This document shows positions 32,601-39,704 of a DNA stretch of 64,000 nt, in pieces. This DNA is from JAJVID01 sp050247435 (GTDB taxonomy: Bacteria > Acidobacteriota > Blastocatellia > RBC074), in assembly GCA_050247435.1 (NCBI GenBank), contig JBFWUF010000041.1, forward strand, positions 1 through 64,000, written 5' to 3'. The translations under genes and the position numbers were made by a program. Positions within the stretch are counted from its first letter, which is position 1. Every line of letters begins with the position of its first letter. The notes below the pieces were generated by a model, which did no database searches, was not told where the DNA came from, and was given only the letters and a program-made list of their open reading frames with translations.

Positions 32601-32960
32601 AACACGCCGTTGCAGGCGTTGACGACGCTGAACGAAGCGGTCTTTCTGGAAGCCGCGCGCGCGTTGGCGTTGAAGACATTGAAAGAAGGCGGGGCGACCG
32701 ACACGTCGCGATTGGAATTCGCTTTCCGCAGAGTTTTGGCTAGAAAGCCGGCGCTGCGGGAGTCGGCGGAATTGTCCGGAATGCTGAGCAGGCAGCGCGA
32801 ACGATTCACGACGGGCGAATTGAACCCGTGGAATCTGGCGACGAGCAATCCCGACAAGCCGTTCGTTCTGCCAAAAGGCGTCAGAATGGATGATCTGGCG
32901 GCGTGGACGGCGGTGGCGCGGGTGTTGTTAAATCTTGATGAGGCGATCACGAAGGAATAG
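29697..32960 (+). CDS. Planctomycete-type cytochrome/DUF1549/DUF1553 (PSD1) protein
   Basis: The 1087-residue exported protein starts with a signal peptide or anchor (LAVVVVFLAMAIGF), then a PSCyt1 cytochrome-like domain with haem motif CYGCHGP (~60-115), the DUF1549 domain (ERWGRHWLDAARYADSDGFE; IQCAQCHNHKFDP is a second CxxCH), a middle beta-rich insertion (~380-560), and DUF1553 (SMVNRIWQSYFGAGLVATPE, RSNTPLQALTTLNEAVFLEA). Such proteins pair with DUF1501 proteins and are thought to act on polysaccharides or sulfated compounds; the role is not established. A heptamer repeat at 32163-32194 encodes an extra NPQSAIR-type stretch. ATG 29697 has GAGG upstream. Confidence 0.92.
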   Translation: MKNRRLSLAVVVVFLAMAIGFQRWEPLTNAAPRSIRQAQQAKVDFVRDIQPIFQASCYGCHGPNRQMAGLRLDSKKIALSKVIVVGNAANSELYRRVAGIGDQARMPMKSEALKPDQIALIKTWIDQGAEWPEDSQSAIGNQPQAMAAIKKHWAFVAPARSALPQVKSKSWVKTPIDQFILARLEKEGLTPSPEADRVTLLRRLSLDLIGLPPTVAEVDAFLNDRSPNAYEKQVERLLASPHYGERWGRHWLDAARYADSDGFEKDKQRQVWFYRDWVINSLNADKPYDQFVIEQIAGDLLPHATQDQIVATGFLRNSMVNEEGGVDPEQFRMEAMFDRMDAIGKGILGLTIQCAQCHNHKFDPLKQEEYYRMFAFLNNSYEGSVAVYTPEEQMKRANIFSQTREIEAKLQETKPDWRARMAEWEAKVTKGPPELAEWIVIKPDVDDISTGGQKYLPMKNSSFLAQGYAPTKHRVKMSAKVDQPNITAFRLELLTDPNLPMGGPGRSTKGTGALTEFEVEATPASDPKKTTKIKIVRATADYNQPERELEPIFYDKSNRRRVTGPIEFAIDGKDETAWGIDAGPGLRNQPRKAVFIAEKPISNEGGTILTFYLKQNHGGWNSDDNQSNNLGRMRLSITTAPDAVADPLPSGVREILSIPSEKRTQAQVQTVFSFWRTTVAEFSEANKQIAELWRQHPEGSSQLVLRERNDARATRLLKRGDFLKPDRVVTPGVPAFLHPLPPAASDAVEPNRLTFAKWLVDRKSPTTARSMVNRIWQSYFGAGLVATPEDFGMQSNAPSHPELLDWLAVEFMNPTWRAGDKTNPQSAIRNPQSKGWSLKHVHRLIVNSATYRQSSKVTPRALERDPLNRLIARGPRLRVEAEVVRDVALAASGLLNPKVGGPSVFPPAPDFLFLPPASYGPKPWNESKGEERYRRALYTFRYRSTPYPALQMFDAPNGDFSCVRRARSNTPLQALTTLNEAVFLEAARALALKTLKEGGATDTSRLEFAFRRVLARKPALRESAELSGMLSRQRERFTTGELNPWNLATSNPDKPFVLPKGVRMDDLAAWTAVARVLLNLDEAITKE
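32163..32194 (+). repeat. In-frame heptanucleotide tandem repeat (AATCCGC)n
   Basis: Four full copies of AATCCGC plus four bases inside the PSD1 gene, encoding a seven-residue period (NPQSAIR). A change of one copy would shift the frame. The reverse complement occurs at 3024-3057. Confidence 0.92.
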
Positions 32961-33006
32961 TTGAAACAGCGAGTTGAAAGATAATTTTTCAGGAGATGAA
33001 AGAGCC

Positions 33007-34446
33007 ATGAACAAAAAGAACAAGTCTCAACAAACCGGGCATCAACAAAACGTCTCTCGCCGTTGGTTCATCGAACAATGCGGCGTCGGGATGGGCGCGC
33101 TCGCGCTCAACCATCTGCTGGCGAACGCTGGTTACGCGGCGGCTCAGGAAGCCAACAATCCGCTTGCACCCAGGAAGCCGCATTTCGCGCCGAAAGCTAA
33201 AAACGTCATCTTTCTGTTTATGGCTGGCGCGCCGAGCCATCTGGAGATGTTCGACTACAAACCGCAATTGGCGAAGTTCGACGGGACGTTGCCTCCGCCC
33301 GAATTGCTGAAAGGTTATCGCGCGGCGTTCATCAATCCGAATTCGCAGTTGCTCGGGCCGAAATTCAAATTCGCGAAATACGGACAAAGTGGCGCTGAGT
33401 TGTCGGAACTGATCCCGCGCACCGCCGAGATCGTTGACGACATAGCGATCGTGAAATCAATGGTGACGGACGCGTTCAACCACGCGCCGGGGCAGTTGAT
33501 GATGAACACCGGCTCGCAAATCTTCGGGCGTCCGAGCATGGGCGCGTGGACGATTTACGGGCTTGGCAGCGAGGCGCAGGACTTGCCGGCCTTCGTCGTA
33601 TTCAGCACGGGCAGTAAGGGGCCGAGCGGCGGCAACAGTTGCTGGGGCAGCGGCTTTCTGCCGACGGTTTATCAGGGCGTGCAGTTCCGCAACGTCGGCG
33701 ACCCGGTGCTCTACCTGTCAAATCCGCGCGGCGTTGATGAAAAGCTGCAACGCGATTCGCTCGACACGATCAACAAACTTAATCGAATGCGGTTGGACGC
33801 GATGGGCGACCCTGAGATCGCCACGCGGATCAATTCGTTCGAGATGGCGTTCAAGATGCAACGTTCCGCGCCCGAACTGATGGACATCTCGAAAGAGCCG
33901 AAACACATTCTGGAGATGTACGGCGCCGAACCTGGCAAATCGTCTTATGCCAACAGCGTGTTGATGGCGCGCCGACTTGTCGAACGCGGCGTGCGCTTCG
34001 TGCAGATTTATCACGAAGCCTGGGATCAGCACGGCAGCCTGGTCAGGGACATCACCAAGAATTGCAAAGACACCGATCAGGCCAGCGCGGCTTTGATCAA
34101 AGATTTAAAACAGCACGGGATGCTGAAAGACACGCTGGTCGTCTGGGGCGGTGAATTCGGGCGCACGCCGATGGTGCAGGGCGGAACCAACGATGGCCGC
34201 GATCATCATCCGAACGCGTTCACCATGTGGATGGCTGGCGGCGGAATCAAACCGGGCATCACAATAGGCCAGACAGACGAGCTTGGTTTCAACGTCATTG
34301 AAGACCGCGTCCACGTTCACGACCTGCACGCGACGATTCTGCATCTGCTCGGATTCGATCACGAGAAATTGACTTATCGTTTTCAGGGACGCGATTTCAG
34401 GCTGACCGACGTTCACGGTTTGGTGGTTGATAAACTGCTTGCTTGA
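33007..34446 (+). CDS. DUF1501 (sulfatase-like) exported protein
   Basis: The 479-residue product has an N-terminal twin-arginine motif (SRRWFIEQ) followed by a hydrophobic stretch (GVGMGALALNHLLANAGYAAA), so it is probably Tat-exported folded. The DUF1501 core shows NVIFLFMAGAPSHLEMFD near residue 65, AFNHAPGQLMMNTGSQIFGR, WGGEFGRTPMVQ, DGRDHHPNAFTMWMAGGG and HDLHATILHLLGFDHEKLTY; this fold is related to alkaline phosphatase/sulfatase enzymes, consistent with the metal-type Asp/His residues. It follows the PSD1 gene by 46 bp, the standard pairing. ATG 33007 preferred over a TTG at 32974. Confidence 0.92.
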   Translation: MNKKNKSQQTGHQQNVSRRWFIEQCGVGMGALALNHLLANAGYAAAQEANNPLAPRKPHFAPKAKNVIFLFMAGAPSHLEMFDYKPQLAKFDGTLPPPELLKGYRAAFINPNSQLLGPKFKFAKYGQSGAELSELIPRTAEIVDDIAIVKSMVTDAFNHAPGQLMMNTGSQIFGRPSMGAWTIYGLGSEAQDLPAFVVFSTGSKGPSGGNSCWGSGFLPTVYQGVQFRNVGDPVLYLSNPRGVDEKLQRDSLDTINKLNRMRLDAMGDPEIATRINSFEMAFKMQRSAPELMDISKEPKHILEMYGAEPGKSSYANSVLMARRLVERGVRFVQIYHEAWDQHGSLVRDITKNCKDTDQASAALIKDLKQHGMLKDTLVVWGGEFGRTPMVQGGTNDGRDHHPNAFTMWMAGGGIKPGITIGQTDELGFNVIEDRVHVHDLHATILHLLGFDHEKLTYRFQGRDFRLTDVHGLVVDKLLA

Positions 34447-34470
34447 GACTGAGAGGAGTTGAAAATAGAG

Positions 34471-35226
34471 ATGGCTCTCGATCAAAGAAAAAGACAAAAG
34501 AAGCTTGCCAAACAACGCGCCAAACGCAAAGCGAAAGCTTCGGCGCAGAAGGGAACACAAAAGAGCGGATCGCGCGGGCTCAGCGCATTCGCGGGATTGG
34601 AGTTCGAACTGGCCGCGCGCGCGCCGGTTTACAAATGCTATGTCGCGGATGATGTGTTCGATCAAGGCATAGGACACGTCGTCGTCAGCCGGCTTTCGGG
34701 CAGTCAGGTGGCGGCGGGAATCTACCTGGTTGACGCTTACTGCCTCGGTGTAAAGGACGCGTTCGCGATGCTGAAGCCGCGACAGGTCTTCGAGGATTTC
34801 ATCGCCAACAGCCCGATGCGACTGAGAGAGGTTGAACCGGCTTACGCAAAGAAACTCGTCGAAGCTTCCATCGCCTACGCGCGCGACCTCGGATTCGAGC
34901 CGCATCCTGATTACAAATTGCCGCGCAAGATCCTCAACGGCATTGACGCGTCTGAGTGCTCGGTCGAATTCACTTTCGGCAAAGACGGCAAGCCGTTTTT
35001 CGTCTCGGGCCCTTACGATTCGGAAGCGCGCAGCAAGCGGATCGTTGACACCCTCCATCGTCGCTGTGGCGCTGGCGGGTATGAATACATGGTTGGCATC
35101 TCGCCCCTCGGCGCGTTTTTCGAGGACGACGACGATTGGGAAGACGATGACGAGGAATTTGAAGACGGTGATGAGGACATTGACGAAGATGAAGACGAGG
35201 GTGATGACCTGAAGCGGCGGATTTAA
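34471..35226 (+). CDS. Conserved hypothetical protein with basic N-terminus and acidic tail
   Basis: Not recognised by name. Of 251 residues, the first ~35 are Lys/Arg-rich (RKRQKKLAKQRAKRKAKASA), the middle ~40-215 looks folded (YKCYVADDVFDQGIGHVVVS, GSQVAAGIYLVDAYCLGVKD, PRKILNGIDASECSVEF), and the last ~35 are almost all Asp/Glu (DDDDWEDDDEEFEDGDED). The opposing charged ends suggest nucleic-acid or self-masking contacts. ATG 34471 is used (GAGAGGAG 12-19 bp upstream); a TTG at 34459 is too close to that site. It lies 24 bp after the DUF1501 gene, so it is probably co-transcribed. No signal peptide. Confidence 0.75.
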   Translation: MALDQRKRQKKLAKQRAKRKAKASAQKGTQKSGSRGLSAFAGLEFELAARAPVYKCYVADDVFDQGIGHVVVSRLSGSQVAAGIYLVDAYCLGVKDAFAMLKPRQVFEDFIANSPMRLREVEPAYAKKLVEASIAYARDLGFEPHPDYKLPRKILNGIDASECSVEFTFGKDGKPFFVSGPYDSEARSKRIVDTLHRRCGAGGYEYMVGISPLGAFFEDDDDWEDDDEEFEDGDEDIDEDEDEGDDLKRRI

Positions 35227-35350
35227 TTATCCCGGCATTAATCCAATCGCCACGTCTTGATTGTAAATTCGGCGCCCACTCTGCGACAATGCGCCCGCTT
35301 TTCGCTCGACCTTTCTCCATTAAATTCGCAAACAACCGGGAGTTTCAACA

Positions 35351-36139
35351 ATGTCCGAAGTGTCTGGCAGACTTCTCGTCAGCCTGGAAGACGGCGTCAA
35401 GCGCATCACTTTCAACAACCCAGCGCGGCGCAATTCGATTGACTTTGACACGATCCGGCGCTTCACCGAAGCGATCAAACAATCGGCTGAGGACGAGACG
35501 CGTGTCGTCATCATCACCGGCGCCGGCGATTCGTTTTGCGCCGGCGCCGATCTGCAATCGCTGCGTTCGGACGCCGGCGATCACGACGTGACGGTTGATT
35601 TGCGTGAAGGAGTCAATCCCGGTGTTCTGGCGATGCGCGCGCTGCCGAAGCCGATCATCGCGCGCGTTCATGGCCACGCCGCGGGCGTCGGGTGCAATTA
35701 TGCGCTCGCCGCCGACATCATCATCGCCTCGGATCGGGCCTTCTTCGGTCAGGTCTTTGTCAAAATTGGATTGATGCCGGACGGCGGCGGGACTTACTTC
35801 CTGCCGCGTTCGGTCGGGTACAACAAGGCGTTTGAGCTGATGGCGCTGGGCGATCCGATTTCGTCGCAACAGGCTTTCGAGATGGGAATGATCAACCGCG
35901 TCGTGGTGGCTGCTGAACTAGACGCCACGGTCAACGCGCTGGCTGAGAGATTGGCGGGCGCTCCCGCAATCGCACTGGCGAAGATCAAGGCGGGATTGAT
36001 CAACGGCATGCAATCCGACCTCGCTTCCGCGCTTGAATTCGAGGCTGTCAATCAGGGCGATTGTTTCCGCTCGGCGGATTTCAAAGAGGGCGTCGCGGCC
36101 TTCCTCCAAAAACGCAAAGCTGTCTTCACCGGAAAATAG
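35351..36139 (+). CDS. Enoyl-CoA hydratase/isomerase family, PaaG-like
   Basis: Crotonase-fold protein, 262 residues. The oxyanion sites are GAGDSFCAGADLQSL and GHAAGVGCNYALAADIIIAS. The two catalytic Glu of classical hydratases are absent (GVGCN in place of GGGCE, GQVF in place of GQPE), while PDGGGTYFLPRSVG keeps the Asp used by PaaG-type isomerases. It is therefore better read as an enoyl-CoA or phenylacetate-epoxide-type isomerase than a hydratase. The C-terminal SADFKEGVAAFLQKRKAVFTGK matches family ends. No other phenylacetate genes are near. Gap to the preceding gene (35227-35350) shows no clear promoter. Confidence 0.9.
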   Translation: MSEVSGRLLVSLEDGVKRITFNNPARRNSIDFDTIRRFTEAIKQSAEDETRVVIITGAGDSFCAGADLQSLRSDAGDHDVTVDLREGVNPGVLAMRALPKPIIARVHGHAAGVGCNYALAADIIIASDRAFFGQVFVKIGLMPDGGGTYFLPRSVGYNKAFELMALGDPISSQQAFEMGMINRVVVAAELDATVNALAERLAGAPAIALAKIKAGLINGMQSDLASALEFEAVNQGDCFRSADFKEGVAAFLQKRKAVFTGK

Positions 36140-36152
36140 GAATAGAACACGG

Positions 36153-36905
36153 ATGACACGGATGTGGCGGATCAGCGCGGATCGAACCAGGTCGGTGAAA
36201 CTGTGTCTTGCAGGCTTCTGTTGCGCGCTGTTCGTGCTCTGCGTGGCGGCCCCTGCTCGCGGCTCGCGCGCCAGCGAGGGCAATTGCGTCAATTGCCACG
36301 CGCAATCAACAGGCCGCGCTTTGGAAGTCGTCGGAATCCACCAGGCAAGCGCGCACGGTAAAGTGAGCGTCGGTTGCAGCGATTGTCACGGTGGCGATCC
36401 CGCGCAAACGGACAAGGCGAAAGCTCATTCGACAAACTTCGTCGGCAAGCCTGATCGAAACGGGACGCTGGCGATGTGCGGCGCCTGTCACCAGCCGCAA
36501 CTCGCGCAGTTCAAAACCAGCAAGCATTTTCCGGAAAAGCAGGGAGTACCCCGGCTCGATTGCGCCGAATGTCACGGGGCGCACGCCGTCGGTAATCAGC
36601 CGGAGACTTTCAGCATCGGGCAATTCTGCGTGGGCTGTCACGGGCTGGAATACCTGCCCGCGCTGCCGCAACAGTTTCAGGACTTGCTCAATCTTTCGGA
36701 CGACCTGCGCGACGCGTTCAACTATCTTGCGGCGAAAGGCCGCAAGCCTTCGGGCGAAGCGATCAAACTCCGTAAAGAACTTCGCCATCAAACCGCCGAA
36801 ATTGTTCACCCTACCGACTCAAAAGACGGTTTAACGCGGATACCGCAAATCCTTTCAAAGGGCGGCGAATTGAAGCGGCAGATCAAATCGGTTGGCGCGC
36901 GGTGA
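36153..36905 (+). CDS. Exported multihaem cytochrome c (five CxxCH)
   Basis: The 250-residue product has a signal peptide (VKLCLAGFCCALFVLCVAAP) and five haem motifs: CVNCH, CSDCH, CGACH, CAECH and CVGCH, all within residues ~45-175, spaced as in small periplasmic multihaem cytochromes. The C-terminal third (LNLSDDLRDAFNYLAAKGRK, EIVHPTDSKDGL) has none. It should pass electrons in the periplasm. Start ATG 36153 or 36162 both leave the signal peptide intact. It lies 13 bp after the crotonase stop and before an MFS transporter. No oxidoreductase partner is adjacent, so its donor and acceptor are unknown. Confidence 0.88.
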   Translation: MTRMWRISADRTRSVKLCLAGFCCALFVLCVAAPARGSRASEGNCVNCHAQSTGRALEVVGIHQASAHGKVSVGCSDCHGGDPAQTDKAKAHSTNFVGKPDRNGTLAMCGACHQPQLAQFKTSKHFPEKQGVPRLDCAECHGAHAVGNQPETFSIGQFCVGCHGLEYLPALPQQFQDLLNLSDDLRDAFNYLAAKGRKPSGEAIKLRKELRHQTAEIVHPTDSKDGLTRIPQILSKGGELKRQIKSVGAR

Positions 36906-36920
36906 TTGGGGGCTGGTTCG

Positions 36921-36963
36921 CCACCAACCACCAACCACCAACCACCAACCACCAACCACCAAC
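36921..36963. repeat. Heptanucleotide tandem repeat (CCAACCA)n
   Basis: About six copies of a 7-bp unit lie between the cytochrome and MFS genes. The same word is used in the inverted repeat at 6108-6180. An open frame through it would only extend the MFS N-terminus artificially. Confidence 0.92.
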
Positions 36964-36976
36964 TGGCAGAAAGAGC

Positions 36977-38332
36977 ATGAACGAAAATCAGAATCAGAAT
37001 AAACAGGCGTGGTTTGCGCTTGCGGTGCTGTTTGGCATCAACATGATGAACTTTTTCGACCGGCAGATTCTTGCCGCCGTAACTGAGCCGATCCGCAAAC
37101 AGTGGGAGTTGAATGACACGGCGTTGGGATTGATGAACACGGTCTTCGTTTTGATCTACGCCGCTATCGGCGTGCCGCTCGGACGTTGGGCTGACAGCGG
37201 CAAGCGGGCGAAGATTCTGAGCGTCTGCGTAGCGGTCTGGAGCCTGTTCACCGCGGCTTCGGGGATTGCCTGGAATTACTGGTCGCTGTTCGTCGCGCGA
37301 ATGGGCGTGGGCATCGGGGAGGCTGGTTGCTCGCCCGCGGGAAATTCGCTCGTAGGCGATCTCTATCCGGCGAACAAACGCGCGCGCGCGATCTCGATCT
37401 TCATGCTCGGATTGCCGATAGGAATTTTCCTCAGCAATCTGCTGAGCGGAATCATCGTCGAAAAGTTCACGCCTGTTGTCGGCGCTGCCTGGTCGTGGAA
37501 GATTCCGTTCTTCGCCGCGACTGTGCCGGGATTGATTCTGGCCGTGCTCGCTCTGCGGATTGTCGAACCTGTGCGTGGCGCGACCGAGGCTTTCAAAATC
37601 GCCGATCAGGCGCGCGAAGGTTCGCCTTACTGGCGCGTGCTGCGGATTCCAACGATGTGGTGGATCATCCTTTCTGGCGCGCTGCATAATTTCAACGCCT
37701 ACGCGGTCAACGCGTTCCTGCCGGCTTACCTCGGACGTTATCACGGCCTGGGGCTGCAAAAAGCCAACACCATCACGGCGTTCACGCTCGGCGCCGTCGG
37801 GGTGATCGGATTGCTCGGCGGAGGTGCGGCGGCGGATTGGGCGAGAAAGAAGAGCCTGCGCGGGCGAATGCTGCTGGGCGCGTTGGCGATATTGACGCTG
37901 ACTCCGCTGACTTATCTTGCGCTCAACCGCCCGAAAGGCGACATGGCCGGATTCATGATTTTGATGGGAACAGGGTGGATGCTCTTTTACGTCTACTACG
38001 TCACGGTCTATCCGACCGTGCAGGACGTGGTCGAGCCGAGCTTGCGCGGGACGGCGATGGCGCTCTACTTCTTCGCGATGTACGTGCTCGGCGGCGCGTT
38101 CGGCACGACGGCTCTGGGAATGCTCAGCGATCATTTCGCGAAAAGCGCGATGACCGCCGCCGGGGCGACCGCGATGACCGAGGCGTTCAGGGCCGTGGGA
38201 TTGCACAACGCATTCTTCATCGCGCCGGTGATTTCACTTTTGCTGGCCGCCGTTCTGTTCGCCGGCTCGCGCACGGTTGCGGGCGATACGGAAAAATTGC
38301 AAAAATGGATGCGCGAAGCCGCGAGTAAGTGA
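36977..38332 (+). CDS. MFS transporter, spinster-like
   Basis: A 451-residue inner-membrane carrier with twelve predicted helices. Start of helix 1: AWFALAVLFGINMMNFFDRQ, a signature shared by spinster-type MFS proteins (xFFDRQIL). The helix 2-3 loop is PLGRWADSGKRAKILS (the G-x-x-x-D-R-x-G-R-R-type motif) and helix 5 has MGVGIGEAGCSPAGNSLVGD. It moves small amphipathic or organic-acid molecules, but substrate is not readable. ATG 36977 is used because upstream frames translate the repeat. It is the last gene of the plus-strand run starting at 29697. Confidence 0.9.
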   Translation: MNENQNQNKQAWFALAVLFGINMMNFFDRQILAAVTEPIRKQWELNDTALGLMNTVFVLIYAAIGVPLGRWADSGKRAKILSVCVAVWSLFTAASGIAWNYWSLFVARMGVGIGEAGCSPAGNSLVGDLYPANKRARAISIFMLGLPIGIFLSNLLSGIIVEKFTPVVGAAWSWKIPFFAATVPGLILAVLALRIVEPVRGATEAFKIADQAREGSPYWRVLRIPTMWWIILSGALHNFNAYAVNAFLPAYLGRYHGLGLQKANTITAFTLGAVGVIGLLGGGAAADWARKKSLRGRMLLGALAILTLTPLTYLALNRPKGDMAGFMILMGTGWMLFYVYYVTVYPTVQDVVEPSLRGTAMALYFFAMYVLGGAFGTTALGMLSDHFAKSAMTAAGATAMTEAFRAVGLHNAFFIAPVISLLLAAVLFAGSRTVAGDTEKLQKWMREAASK

Positions 38333-38360
38333 AGGGAAAATGTTTCAACGATTGATTTCA

Positions 38361-38467
38361 AATTTAGATCAGGTTGCAATTGCGTGGGACAATTTTCCAA
38401 ATTGTCCCACCATTACACGCCAATTGCGGCGGTAATCCGTACACGCAATCGCAACCCGATCTAAATT
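38361..38467. repeat. Nested inverted repeats before the heavy-metal protein gene
   Basis: Outer arms 38361-38384 and 38444-38467 (AATTTAGATC...) match over 24 bp with two changes. Inside, GTGGGACAATTT (38384-38395) and its complement (38399-38410) repeat the palindrome of 27638-27666. The region would fold as one long arm carrying a small inner hairpin and lies just upstream of the start at 38481. Confidence 0.85.
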
Positions 38468-38480
38468 GGCGCAATATTCT

Positions 38481-39557
38481 ATGAGCAAGAATCGAAGGCA
38501 TTTTTTGAAAGGCGGCCTGGCTTTTGCCGCAGCGGGCCTGGCGATCCCTGCGTTCGCGCAAGACCCTGCTCAACAGGGGGCGCCGGAGCCTGTGGTCTAC
38601 GTCTGCCCGATGCATCCCGACGTGAATTCCAAACTGCCGGGCGTATGTCACAAGTGCAATATGAAGCTCGTGGCGTCGAAGGCAGGCGGCGGGGCTGATT
38701 TTTTCATGTGCCCGATGCATCCCGATGTGGTCGCGAACCAGGCCGGGACTTGTCCGAAGTGCAATATGAAGCTGATCAAATCGGCGCCGCCTGAAACCAG
38801 CGATTACATCGTCAGAATCAAGACCACGCCCGCACCGCCACGCGCAGGACAGAAGGTGAAGCTTCAATTCACCGTCTTTCATCCGGTAACCGAAAAACAG
38901 ATCAAGGATTTCAATATCCTGCACGACATGCCTTTTCACCTGTTTGTCGTCAGCCAGGATTTTGAGAGCTTCCAGCACATTCATCCTGACAAACAGCGCG
39001 ACGGCAGCTTCACGATTGAAACCGATTTGCCGAAGGCGGGCTACTACAAAATCTTCTGCGACTTCTTCCCGGCGGGCGGAATGCCGCAGGTGACTCATCA
39101 CAACCTGGTCACGGCGGGTTACAGCGGCGATCTGATTTCATCGCTGGCCAGACTCACGCCCGACAAGCCGGTCAACAAAACGCTGGTCAAAATTGTCGAA
39201 GGCACGCGCTTTGAATTGAAGTTCGATCCCGAAGAGCCGTTCTGCGGCAAGCCGGCTGAACTGCATTACCATCTGGTTGACGAAAAAACCGGCGAGCCGG
39301 TGAAGGATTTGAAGCCGTACCTGGGCGCGTGGGGCCACACGCTGATTCTGAGCGAAGACGCGACCGATTACCTGCATTCGCATCCGACCAAGATGATTCC
39401 CGAAGGCGTGGATCGCGGCAAACTGGAAAGCAAATCCGACGTCGTCTTCGACACGTTCTTCCCGCGTCCGGGCAATTACCGCATCTGGTCGCAATTCCAA
39501 CGCGGCGACAAAATCATCACGGTTCCGTTTACGGTTTACGTGCCCCGATTGAAGTGA
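38481..39557 (+). CDS. Exported heavy-metal-binding-domain protein
   Basis: The 358-residue product starts SKNRRHFLKGGLAFAAAGLA, a clear Tat signal. Two tandem heavy-metal-binding domains follow, each with CPMHPDV and a downstream CxxCNMK-type pair (VCHKCNMK and TCPKCNMK), at ~45-75 and ~82-110, as in CopA/CusB-associated domains. The remaining ~250 residues are beta-rich with many His (HDMPFHLFVVSQDFESFQHI, LHYHLVDEKTG, YLHSHPTKM). It probably binds copper or zinc in the periplasm. A single gene, with no visible metal-efflux partner beside it. Confidence 0.85.
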   Translation: MSKNRRHFLKGGLAFAAAGLAIPAFAQDPAQQGAPEPVVYVCPMHPDVNSKLPGVCHKCNMKLVASKAGGGADFFMCPMHPDVVANQAGTCPKCNMKLIKSAPPETSDYIVRIKTTPAPPRAGQKVKLQFTVFHPVTEKQIKDFNILHDMPFHLFVVSQDFESFQHIHPDKQRDGSFTIETDLPKAGYYKIFCDFFPAGGMPQVTHHNLVTAGYSGDLISSLARLTPDKPVNKTLVKIVEGTRFELKFDPEEPFCGKPAELHYHLVDEKTGEPVKDLKPYLGAWGHTLILSEDATDYLHSHPTKMIPEGVDRGKLESKSDVVFDTFFPRPGNYRIWSQFQRGDKIITVPFTVYVPRLK

Positions 39558-39605
39558 GGCCGAAGTGAAGCCTGATTGTGATTTGGTATCAAATCAAAAA
39601 CAGAT

Positions 39606-39683
39606 CAACCACGGGGAAAGGGGGAACACAGGGAAAAAAACAGCAATGTGTTCTTCCCCGTGTTCCCCCTTTCCCCGTGGTTG
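39606..39683. repeat. Long inverted repeat with 23-bp perfect arms
   Basis: CAACCACGGGGAAAGG... (39606-39628) and its exact complement (39661-39683) surround a 32-bp centre that also pairs partly. It lies between convergent genes. The plain T/A composition around it does not make a classical terminator, though a transcription stop is possible. Confidence 0.9.
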
Positions 39684-39704
39684 CCTTACCCTTTTCCGCA
39701 ATCC

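Noticed and set aside
36806..38206. A long minus-strand frame over the MFS gene
   Set aside because: Antisense shadow with charged, non-hydrophobic composition. The plus strand has a twelve-helix carrier.
39606..39683. Simple Rho-independent terminator
   Set aside because: The arms and centre are far longer than a terminator and no T-run follows either arm. It fits the repeat families better.
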